A stretch of 64,000 nucleotides of DNA from Paralvinella palmiformis (Eukaryota; Annelida; Polychaeta; Terebellida; Alvinellidae), in the NCBI GenBank assembly GCA_025642065.1, contig JAODUP010000721.1, forward strand, positions 261,001 through 325,000, given 5' to 3'. Positions 1 to 11,295 of the stretch are shown here, piece by piece. Position numbers and translations under genes: made by a program. The first letter of the stretch is position 1; each line of letters begins with the position of its first letter. Under the pieces are notes generated by a model. The model had not been told where the DNA came from, searched no databases, and worked only from the letters and a program-made list of their open reading frames with translations.

Positions 1-485
1 TTGCTATACTAACTTACCTTCAGCAACATACCTGTCTTCTGATAACAACTATATTAAACAGCGTATAGATGTCCTTAATAAGTTAATTAGTGACCTTAAC
101 GTCCTGGGGGATCTTCTCAAAATCATATTAAAACGCTATATTTCCATTAATTTCATGATTACTATACAGCTCTCCGTAAGGTTAGCGAAGTTGTGCTGAG
201 TTTATCTTTTCCAATAATTCTTTATAGAAGGAATTCGTGAGTTTATGATAAAGTGATAACACTCAGGGAACATGTCAGATTTACAAACATTCCTAGATAC
301 GCCTAATATCGACCTCGTTGCTTACTTTACTTGTTCTAACCTTGGGGACATCGAGATAATTATTTACGATAGGATTTCTTCAAACTCATCCACTATCCAA
401 CAAAACCATCCACTCAGCTATAAATTCATCAGATTATTAAACACAATTTTTAATTAGGTTCTCTCTCTCTGTGTCTCTCTCTCTA

Positions 486-498
<13 letters not shown>

Positions 499-540
<42 letters not shown>
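499..540. repeat. (GT)n microsatellite
   Basis: About 21 GT units preceded by a CT-rich stretch (458-485). The rest of 1-830 shows no gene or recognised transposon. Confidence 0.95.
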
Positions 541-543
<3 letters not shown>

Positions 544-827
544 TTATGTTAATATCAGATTTATGGTTTACTTTTATTAGCAACATCGAAGTGTAAATAT
601 GTAACTACTTACCTAGAAACGAGGCGCTCTGAAAGCTTGAAGTGAGTTGTCAAGATCTCGATGAAGTATTTAATTAGTGCTTATATACATTTATATAAAG
701 TGGGCATAAGTGTGTTTGGGGATGGTCGTGTTTTATCACACTATCGTTTTAAGCAAATGAATATTCGTCAGCAAATATGTATTAAAAATAATAATAATAA
801 TTATTATTATTATTGTTATTTTATATG

Positions 828-930
<103 letters not shown>

Positions 931-989
931 TCGAAGAAACCTATACAGAAAAATCTATACAGATATAAAGCTACACATACATTAACATA

Positions 990-1167
990 CATTATGATTG
1001 ATGTTTACGGCCATTTTTGTGAACATGGTCGGCTAAATGGGCCGAGCGACCTCCAACGGTAATGAAGGGAAATCAACCTTCAGATATGCCCACCCCGATA
1101 TTCGAACTCGGGTGGTAGTGACCTGTGATCCAACGCGCTACCAGTTAGAAATCGGATGCGCCCTTTA
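990..1167 (-). mobile_element. tRNA-derived SINE, family 1
   Basis: Read on the minus strand it starts near 1167 (GGGCGCATCCG...) and passes a box-A-like segment and a box B (GAGTTCGAATATCG). It then has the family body CATATCTGAAGGTTG...ACCGTTGGAGGTCGCTCGGCCCATTTAGCC and ends ...GGCCGTAAACATCAATCAT. Other copies: 11.94, 28.25, 29.50, 48.18 and 49.11 kb. Confidence 0.8.
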
Positions 1168-4100
1168 ACATATATAGACCTATATTAAAGATGGACCCTA
1201 AACATTGGTAATAAGTATGGGCGACATCTAAACCAGTTTGTTGGAAGCCCACAAGGCTTTTCATAGCTGACAAATCCGTCACCACACAGGGAACCGAAAG
1301 TACGGTCGTGTGCGTGTGTGGGCGCACGGGATTACGCGTGGATATAACCCATTTCATGGTATGCATAAATATATCACCCCATTTCTCTCATGATATACAC
1401 TCGCACACGCACATACATTGTATTATTGATACCATATATTTAAAATAATAAGCTAGTTATCATCTGCTTAATTATTGGAACGGGTCCTGAGATCAGATCC
1501 TGTGAACGAGATTTCAGGATCAGTTGGTTATAGAAATCATGTTAAATGACATCTCCCCCTTCAAGACATTAGAAATATTTTTACTAAATAGAATTCTATT
1601 ATATGTTTATTGTCAATCAAAACGGTGTTATTCAATTTCACGGATGATGTTACATCTATAGAAAGACTGAGAGGAGAGTCCCAGTTTCTCTCCTTGTACA
1701 AATAAAATGAGATTAAGAGCAGACATGTATTAGCTGCATGCGAATCGTCAGATATAAATATTAAAGACAGTATCTCCTATACAATAGTTTATCATATTGT
1801 AACGATTTCTTGGATCATAAATCCACGTGTTAGCCGTCAGCAGAACAAAACTAATATTTACATTCGTTACTTATTATTTATTGTCCCCGATAAAGGACTC
1901 AAAGTAACACCCGGGACATAATACGCAGTGGATTTTGCTTTATTTACATATTCTGTGATTTTCTCAAGTGGGAGTTTTCTTTTCTTCTCCGGATCGTTCT
2001 GATTTTTGCTAGTTATTTCTGTCATAATTTACCAAATTTATCCATGTTTACATCAAAATATGAAAGGTCAAATGTCGAGGTCGCGTCGATAACAACATTT
2101 CACCGAGTTGCTAATTCGTTCTGTAAAAGTCCGCTTGAGGCCCGGTGGCTCTGTGTAAGTAATTCGGGATAAATAAAACGAATATTCCATAGTGCTGCAT
2201 TCCTCTCAAAATGGAGTCCAGGTAAAAAAGTTGGCAAATTTTGTCGAGAAAAAGTGGGAAAACAGCCTAATTGAATTAAATTAGAGATTGATATTTTCCT
2301 GACGACCGTACTAGACTTTATGCTCGCCAGTGGTACCAAATATTAGCACTCGCCAGCGTGGCCAGTGCGGATCCGTTGATACTCGCTGGGAGAAAGAAGC
2401 GTTCGCCATGGCGAGTGGCGAATTTCGAACCCTGTTATTACATTAGACTATTAACACCCTTGGCATTTACATGTAGTAAACATTGCACGAATGCTGATTC
2501 AGAAAATAAAATAGTTCACTTTCAATACAAGATATCATGCATAAATACCAATGTTAGAGTAATAAAGGTTCTACAAAAAGTTAGTTTGAACTAGACAGGC
2601 AGGACCATGACAGCCATGCAAATAACGCTGAACGTTACTTAGTTTAGTGGTATATATCTATTGGATGAAGTCTGTGCCATTCCTATTAAATGCAAATTTA
2701 TGATCTGGATATCACATACCCTTAATGAACTATAATTAAAATCCAAATATATCTGGTAAATAGCCTATATACAGCTTTTCAGTAAGACATTTATCAGCCA
2801 CTACACGCGTAAATCGCCATGCAACACAGTGATTCTTAGACTTCTAGCCTGAGACAGTAGTGTGAAATTCAGCCGCATGGTGGCGCCAGGGGTAATGGAC
2901 TAGATCTAATGCACAACCATTAACAGAGAGAGACTTTTTGTCCGAGGTATTAGCAGAGAGCTTAAATATAGAGAGGCGTTACTCTTGCCGCGCCATGTTG
3001 AATTTTGAACCAGTGGCGCCTCCAGCGACCGGAGGTATTTCTCAGATAAACAAAAGCTCTCTGGTTGTCCACATGTGATCGTGTACATGTGTGCGCATGG
3101 TTGAAATGAATTGCCAATACTAGTACTATATGTTACATGATCACATACTCTTTTATTAATTAACACTTTAATTGTGCACACATGATATCGAAGGAAACGA
3201 AGCTCTGAAACTGTAAATAAATAATTAAGTGATTTCACAGCCCAGTCACTTAATTAATTCATAGCCTACAATTTGCGATAACTTGACAGCTGATCAGAAA
3301 ATAATTGAACGTGGTTTAGGTTATTTCACAGCTTTGTGTGTGGAAGGCGTAATTTTCACAAGTTTTTTTAATGAAAACAATTAGATATATATGAGGTAAA
3401 TGCATACAAACATATACTTTCATCATGTAAGTTTATCACAGTCCATAAATTTTTATTTATTTGGATATATACATATAATGATATATATACAGCTATTATA
3501 ACGCAACCATAACACAATTCACCATATAGTCATCATGTCCGTTTATCATATATTAACTAAAAAAATTATAAGTTCATTTAAAGTCTACACCTCAATAATA
3601 TAGACCATGCAATATAGGCCTGCCCAGCTGAGAACAAAGAATATACATAGAATATTAACAATGTTTATCTTTGCGTTAACATGTTAAAGATAGAGAAATT
3701 AGTACTTTCATACAATAAGCGGCATCAAATCTCTTGTGCCACGGGTTCATCTACAGTTACAATCAGTCATTTGTTATCAAATGGACAGAATAACCCAAAT
3801 TGCTTCCAGCTCTAAACAACAACTACTACAAAAATATTACATTTAGTCCAGATCAGTGAACTGTTTAAAGTTAGACAGATTATACCCAGAGATGTAACAG
3901 ACACATGCATTGACTACTGTAACAGATAACACCAGTAAATCTGTATCCAATGGATTGGCCTGTTTACATGGTATCTCATCATCACAGAACTTCAAGGACT
4001 GAAACAGAACAATACCTTGTAAAATAATGACTTGAACCAAGTGCATACACAATGTGTAAACGCATGTTTTCCTTTTTTCAAGTTGGTTAAAGAATTTGAT

Positions 4101-5940
4101 TTGATATGCATTTAAGTTATGAAGAGAAGTATACCAATTAAAGCACATGAGCTGAACATTCAAGTACTAATTCAGGTGCTGGTAATCCTTTTTTTGTATC
4201 TGTTAATAGCTTCCTCTTTGATTTCAGTGGATGCATGCGGTGGATTGGTACAGTTGGAATAGCATTTTAAATAAGTTGTCTGGTTCATGAATTCGTTTCA
4301 GTGAAATGCATATCATACATTCTACAATTAGTATTCAAGTAATTTAAATCTTTCCTCATATATCTGAACGACAACAATTAATAACCCATCTTTTACTTCT
4401 GTCAATAGAAAAAATAACAAAATGAATGTTTCTACCACTAGTTGAGGTATTTAATAATTAATTTCATAACATTTAAATTATAAATAGAAGTCCATATATA
4501 TCAATAAGTACCAATTGCTTACGTTTAAAAATAAATATGGATGCAGGTGATCATGTAAATACTCAGCTACTTATAATTATTATAAATAGGGAAACATTTT
4601 CTGATTATAGTAAATTATAAGTAATGTAATTTTAGAAGTCCAATTATATTATTAACAATAATAAAGTAAAATATACCTCCGCCCATAACATCTTCAGTGG
4701 CTCCAGTACATGTAACTGTAAGCTTATGTATATCTTACATACCCATTTTGTGATTAATAGGTTGATATTGTTCAATAAAATTTAATCAGATTTTGTCTGA
4801 AACAAATATAGATCCTGCTTGGGCCTACTGCTTGGGTCATGTCAAGTAGGGGGTGTCTCCTTCAAATTGTTATGCTTATTTTTTAAATATCCTTTATTTA
4901 AAAAAGCCAGATCATATCAAATTTTTACACTAGCTTTCATTTCCTTTCGGGGATGTCTTTATTTGTGCATACTTTTTCTGTTACTGCAGCCGAAAGCGGC
5001 GCAGAATGAACCAGTGCCATTAGGCGCCATGTTAACGAAGGGAGCCGTCCGTGAAATCTACCTCCGATCGCTAGGCCCTGGCGCTCCATGAATTCAAAAT
5101 GGCGTCCCATGTTAAAACGTCTTGTTATAAATAGTCTTTGGTATTAGGATAAGATATAGAGAATAACCAGTGCAGAAGGGTTCCTAATAAACTTAACCCA
5201 TTAAGTGAATAAACCAAGAATAATGAACTTGTTTTAATACAAAATTGGCTGCAGTAAATTTCGTTTTTATGTCTCATGAAAGTCCCCAAGACGTACTGAA
5301 ATTTTCAACACCGGAGATACCTGATAGCACAACCTGACGTTCATACAAGAGGCTTAGATCTTGATTTAAAACTGTCGGCAGTTCCTTGTTATTGTGTAAT
5401 ATACCGGAAAAGATTACATCAAGTGACCATTCACGAAAAAAAAACAGCGTCGAGTTCTTAGGTTGTCACCTGAAGATGTTTGCCAAAAATCAATTTTTCA
5501 CATATATGCCACAGTAATAATCCCCATAAACTCAAACATTAGACCATTTTCTGTTTGGTTAATGAATGATTTTGTCTTTGAGCAAGCTGGAATAGAGAGA
5601 CGGGAAACAAATAGGCGAGAAGCTACTTAATTGATATGACATTTGGCTTTTCAAGAACATACATCGACCAGACATAAATTTCGAATTTTGAATAAAAGAG
5701 TTCAATTATTTATATCATATAACATTTATACTTCAGCGAGAGAGAAAGAGAGAGAGAGAGAGAGATGTAATAATATTAAGTTATTTTTATCCACTAATGG
5801 GAGTAGTGCAGATCGATTGTTATTTATTAAAATCAATTTCAGTCACAGATATAATTTATTTTTCCTAGAAATAAAATTACAGTGGTTTTAAAACTTGCTT
5901 TGCTAGCATCTCACATGGACAAATATGCTGCAGCTTTAAT
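1168..5940. other. No gene recognised
   Basis: AT-rich sequence without long conserved reading frames, splice-consistent exons or transposon coding. Short GC-richer patches at 2,975-3,040 and 5,000-5,105 resemble each other in opposite orientation (CTCCG.TCGCT...GCGC...TTCAAAAT), suggesting an unnamed dispersed repeat. (GA)n lies at 5,746-5,765. Confidence 0.6.
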
Positions 5941-6022
5941 CGAAACTTAGACACCAAACACTCGCCTTGGCCTTGTTTAACCTCTGTTACGTGTTCAACA
6001 TTGTTTTTGTTAAACGTTTAAA

Positions 6023-6340
6023 ATGTTGTATTGTACCGCATATAATTGTGCAAATGGGTCTGCCAGTGGATGGAGTATGCATTCATTCCCCCCAAAACAA
6101 GACTCGTTTGCGCGATTAGCAGCGAAACATGTACAGAGTGCAGTGGAAGCCAACTTGCCCACAGCAAGCTCTGCGGGTGACGCTTCGGGGAACGTATGTT
6201 CGTTATTTCGCCGCCTGACACGATCAATTAGATATGACATGAATAGTGTCTGGCTGACAGAAGATGCCATCACAACCATATATTCGACAAACTGGGTGTT
6301 GGTAACCCCAAACAAATCAGCAGTTTGGTGGGGAAACTAA
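6023..6340 (+). pseudogene. THAP-zinc-finger-like N-terminal fragment
   Basis: The frame opens MLYCTAYNCANGSASGWSMHSFPPK. The pattern C-x4-C, about 14 residues, then H-x-FP is the start of a THAP DNA-binding domain (C2CH). The later Trp, Cys and His and the AVPTIF motif are not visible downstream, so it is a fragment, a first exon with an unseen continuation, or a chance match. An overlapping open frame on the other strand (6315-6010) shows no recognisable domain. The local base composition is more GC-rich than the flanks. Confidence 0.3.
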
Positions 6341-6971
6341 ATAGAAAACGGGTATGTGTGAACGATAATAGGGTAATCTTGGGAACAAACTATTGGACAG
6401 TCACCAGTTCACGCATTCGTGAGTAACTAAGATTTCACATAATTGCAACCAAATTTAATTTACTCAAAGTTTCTTACGGCTGTATATTGTAGACACTACT
6501 AAACGGTTAAAATAGTAGGTGTTCCACCGAGGGCGACACATCCCTGAATAGGCCACGCATGGGAGAGCCCTTGCATCCACCGGGCTCCCGTGTACCGACA
6601 GGTATCAGAGAATGTCAAAACTTTTGTCGGAATCTGACACTCTGTCTGTCAACTGGTCAAAACGCTTGTAAACAATGGTGTGATACTATGTGATGTTTGT
6701 CAAACATGACGTCACATGACAGTCCCTAACGAGTGTAATACACACTAACAAGTTAGAATGGCTCGTGAAAGTTCGGAAATTAAGGATTTAGGGAATACTT
6801 TAATGGAAATATGATAGCTGATGGTTAGAATTGTTTTCAGTGTGTTAGTGCATCTAATAGGGAATAAACTAATTGTTTGTTACGTTATATCTACTTCGAA
6901 ATTTCTTTTCCCGTCACTTTTAAATGATACATTATTTACTTGAAAAAGGAAAATACCATTTTACCTGTACG

Positions 6972-6972
<1 letters not shown>

Positions 6973-7028
<56 letters not shown>
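6973..7028. repeat. (TA)n microsatellite
   Basis: About 28 TA units. The 6,341-7,470 interval shows no gene apart from this tract and a (CA)n tract at about 7,343-7,373. Confidence 0.95.
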
Positions 7029-7030
<2 letters not shown>

Positions 7031-7338
7031 AAGGTGACTCTAACTCGAGACTCATGAGTTACAGTTAGATTATGGGATAAGATTATCCAACCCCCTGAGG
7101 TTGGATAAGACAGTTGTATTTAGCAAAACTCGGGAAATTTCTTTGTTTTGATAGCTCTCAGCGGCTATCTGACATATACTAGACTGTTTAATGCAGATAA
7201 AAGAGATTAAAAGAAGACTAACGGAACATATGAAAATAAAGAATAAGTATTAGCCATAAGGCTGAAGCTTAGGAGCCCGTCAATTTTTTGCTGAAGCACT
7301 GTTTCCAGCGCCCTAGGGCTCCAGTGGTTAGACACTTT

Positions 7339-7377
<39 letters not shown>

Positions 7378-7474
7378 CACATATTTATATACTCTGACTG
7401 AAGTGCCCGAGGAGTTCCCGTAGTATCAAAAAGCCTGGTGGCTCGGCCATATTATAATACGCCCCAGGCTTAAA

Positions 7475-7618
7475 ACTCATGCTGGGACTCGTGCTTTTTC
7501 AGTTGCTGTCGCTAATCTTTGGAATTCAATCCCTGAACATGTTAAGTCATCTAATAGTATAGTTTCTTTTCGTCACCATTTGAAAAGTCACCTTTTCAGA
7601 CTCGCTTATCCTTCCTAA
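7475..7618 (+). pseudogene. C-terminal tail of a CR1/L2-like LINE reverse transcriptase
   Basis: Forty-eight codons encode RTRAFSVAVANLWNSIPEHV and SIVSFRHHLKSHLFRLAYPS before TAA. The LWNSIP...S...F...LK.HLF pattern is the extreme C-terminus of many non-LTR elements. About 120 nt later comes an (ATT)n tract (7,734-7,755), a plausible microsatellite-type LINE 3' tail. The rest of the element is absent, as in a 5'-truncated insertion. Confidence 0.8.
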
Positions 7619-7759
7619 GTTTCCAATCCATCTGATCATTTGTTAATGAACTTTGAGTTTGTCCAACCCCTGTACTAGGTGCGCCACTAAGCTCGATTCT
7701 TTTTGAGAATATTGGCGCTATCGAAGTTTTGTAATTATTATTATTATTATTATTAATGT

Positions 7760-10519
7760 ACTGGTATATGTGCTATTTTCATGCATGTTACCAGCTTTAA
7801 GTAGGTTTATGTTGTGAAGGATTTTTCTGACTGACTACATACTGCTGTGAAGTTGGAAGTGTTTTGAAACACTGTTTATTTACGAGGCATACAAAAACTA
7901 GAGCATAGATTCATAATTAATACGCATTAAAATGCGTACAAGACAGGGGAAAAGATTAAGACAAGGGAACATTCATATAGTTGCTGGTTGGATGTCATGT
8001 TTGCGAGCCATTCCATCCTCGAGATTCTTATTTTGGCATCAATCTCCTCAAAGTCGGATGAATCCAACACCGGCCCGGTTTAGAAACAACCTTGGTGACT
8101 TAAAATATATGTACAGTGTCTGATTGTACCAAGTTACGGTCAAATTAAGATAACAGCAGCGAATCTTCACATGTTTATTGGAGTTCATGACTAATATGCA
8201 CTCTGACCATAGATCCTGACAACACTTCCAAACATGATCCGTTCTTAATTTAGGCTGTGATTGATACGGTAGTGCTGTGTCACCGTGACTGGTGTTTTGT
8301 CGTAGCAAAGTGAGTGACTATAGCAAAAGACAAATTCCTGCCTCAAATACATTCAGATGCCAGAGGAACATTTTGTTCAACCCCGTTAGGAGTACACGGC
8401 TAGGTATCACGTGAGTGGCGTGAATGGTGATTTAAGGTGCCAGCGCACTAGTGTGACCTGTAAGTTCTTGCGTTATCATCTTGTTAAAGAAGGAAAATAC
8501 TTGCCGACGCAGAACTTCCGTTTCAAAAGGCAAATTCCATTTCAAAGGACGTTTCCGGCATTTAACACATTTTCCGCCATCACGGAAAAACGGTGTTCCG
8601 AAACTTTAGTTGAATAAACACACTTACTGGCAACACATCTATCTACACCACATATAAAACACTCTCCACATATAAGTGACTACAGTTTATCAACCATTTA
8701 TTATAAATTATAGTATACCAAGGCCTCGATCTGCACTCACCCTAATTGATGTGTACATGAAAATAAGCTGTTTCTACGTACTAAAAGTTCATTTATATAC
8801 TTATTATAACACACATACAATTATAAAACTATCTTCTACTGATGATCGATTCATTAACTTCGACTTAGTCCTATTATCATTGATTAAGACTTGTACCAGT
8901 CCTACCTGTAAGACACGAATTAATCTTCTGATTTTTATACTTGGATTCCAAGTATAAAAATCAGAACATTAGTTCCAAGTTGGAACTGCTAATACTGTCG
9001 ATTTAATGGGCTCGCTCAGTCCCTGTGTGTTTTCTTTTCTTGCGTAGCAAGTTTTCCAGTTTCTGCATTTAATCGACAAAGATGGCATACCAAATTCGAA
9101 ATAGTATAGCTTTTTAAAACCTTTATAATGTGAATTGAAAATTGTGTTAAATGTATATTCTTTGTAAACAAATAAATTAAATAATATATTTATTTATTAA
9201 ATTACTCTCCAAATATGAAATGTTTCTTAACAAAAAAAAAAAGTTTTTTTTAAATACCAGAAGCAAGGTTGACAGGTTTAGTATACTCCACCTGTATAAA
9301 TTTATTAGATGAAGTGACAACATGCAAGATGAAGTGGGAAGTCTGAAATTGGTCGAAAACTTTTAATAATCATGAACACATTATGAATATTTGTGCGTCA
9401 TAGCTTATTACAAACTAGCGATGAATTTAAAAAAAACAATAAAAAACAGTTTGGCTGTCTCCAAAGATGTTTACACATATATTAAACAACATTCCAGAAC
9501 AGTAAGTGTATAAAACTTGACATAATAAATTTTAGTCAACTAAAATGCAAACAAATTTGGTAGTTCAGTGTTAAACAGAGTATAAGGTAATACAATTGCA
9601 TCTAAAATCAACCTTAAGAAAGCTTACACACTGTTTATGTACATTAACCTTGACCTCGGTTATCTCTGGCATAGTTAAAATGTACACTTGAAAAAAGCTT
9701 CAGGGTGAATACTTGAAAGTTAAATTCTATATGTGAATTAAATAAATTACATTGATATAAACTAATTGTTGATATACTAGAATAACATTCCATTGACATG
9801 ACATTTATCTGTGCTGCAATCACAAAATAAAAATATCTAATCTTTCTGGAGAAAGAAAATATCTAGACCATTATGATTACAATATATAATTTTTATGAGA
9901 TTTGCTCAAACACACACACACACACACACACACACAGAGAGAGAGAGGGAGAGAGAGAGGCTATGTTTTTATTATTATTTTAGAACATTAATCATGGATA
10001 AAACATATCATAAACACAAATGCCATTACTATTACCATTAATAAAGTCTGACATGTTACAGATATTGTGCGCATGTTTTCTCTCTAGGTCGAGTAATACC
10101 ACATTTGCTATTTAAGCAGGGGCACATGAATAGCATAAAATGTTCACAATAAATATTCACCACATTGATTATTAGAAGTAACTGTTGTAGACAATTCTGC
10201 AGCATTCCTGTTAAATGTTCCATCATGACTACAAAACCATGAATCATAGCAACAATTGATTTCATGCATCTATGTGTGAAAGTGGGCACGCATATGCAAA
10301 GCTAACAGATAATGTACAGAAGACCCATATATTTATTTACTACAGATGAAAAGTAAATTAATCCAATTTGTAAAATTCATGAATATGTTTTTACTGTGAT
10401 TGATATTACCTAGATATTGGCAGGTCATCACTGACAATACACCGGGTTTGTCGTATTGGATTATAGATTATAAAACAACATTTTCAAAATGACACGTTTC
10501 TGTTTTAAACAACTGATAA
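7760..10519. other. No gene recognised; palindromes and CA repeats
   Basis: No conserved coding sequence was found. The interval holds paired palindromes at 8,926-8,987, a (CA)n-(GA)n tract at about 9,908-9,960, and otherwise AT-rich sequence downstream of the MTIF2 3' end. Confidence 0.6.
8926..8966. repeat. Perfect 41-bp palindrome
   Basis: Left arm TTCTGATTTTTATACTTGGA (8926-8945), one central T, and right arm 8947-8966, its exact reverse complement. Immediately after it, 8971-8987 is a second palindrome, AGTTCCAA-G-TTGGAACT. Confidence 0.97.
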
Positions 10520-10529
10520 TTTATTTATT
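10520..10529 (-). terminator. Putative MTIF2 polyadenylation signals
   Basis: Two overlapping AATAAA hexamers read on the minus strand (10525-10520 and 10529-10524), 43-52 nt past the stop. Position and motif suit a poly(A) signal. AT-rich sequence makes chance hits common. Confidence 0.5.
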
Positions 10530-10571
10530 TATCAGCATCAAAAACATTTTCCTATCTGTATATAACCAGAC

Positions 10572-10848
10572 TCAGAAGTCCAGGTGCCACTCTATAGATG
10601 GCACCACTGACGTTGGTTCATAACATACGATTGTATCTCCAGGCTGTGGATCAATGTTCTGATCCTGGAACATCAATCCACACTCTTGCTTCTCGCTGAT
10701 TTGAGATACTTCTGCCTTGAAGTGACGGAGTGATGTCAGTGCTTGTTCTGGGGAAGATTAATAAAGACAAAAGGTACATTTTAGATGTGAAATGGGAATA
10801 AACTGCCACATAAAGTGCAGATTCTTAAATAAGTTACTAGCTACATCG

Positions 10849-10886
<38 letters not shown>

Positions 10887-11295
10887 ATTTATTTAAATGA
10901 ACGGAATGAAAATCATTTATGAATAACATAAATGATGTCTTAGAATATATATTTCTCATCAAAGTTTACATCGTGTATAAGTTAGTCATATAGCATCAAA
11001 TAACATTAAAGATTGAGCTGTTTATCTTATTAATATTAATCAGTCTTATAAACAATAAAAAACAAGCTAATCATCTACTGCAGAATTGTTTGATTTATGG
11101 TAAATCAGTAGAATTAATCCAAACATTTATATTAAATGTATTTATAATGCTCACCTTCTATTAATGTTTCTCTGTCTCTGACTAGTTTGTAGAGTTTATT
11201 CTTTAGAAGCGTTCCTTTCAAACATTTACAACCGGCCACAAACACCTTCTTCTTGTCAACTGTTACGCTGAACTTCTCCTGAACAATGGCCTGAC
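10572..11295 (-). CDS. MTIF2: MTIF2 exons 15-16: C-terminal tRNA-binding domain and stop
   Basis: Exons 11295-11155 and 10747-10572 encode [20 protein letters not shown] through [19 protein letters not shown] and IEWHLDF before TGA at 10574-10572. The SLRHFK..V......ECGL pattern is the C-terminal IF2 barrel that binds initiator tRNA. Candidate poly(A) signals follow about 45 nt downstream. Confidence 0.93.

Noticed and set aside
3843..4163. Minus-strand 106-codon open frame
   Set aside because: No recognisable domain; Cys- and Leu-rich by chance in AT-rich sequence.
4819..5091. Open frame with a hydrophobic N-terminus
   Set aside because: Composition-driven (T-rich) with no conserved motif; it ends inside a patch similar to another noncoding patch at 3.0 kb.
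6010..6315. Minus-strand open frame opposite the THAP-like fragment
   Set aside because: No domain recognised; likely an antisense shadow in a locally GC-richer stretch.
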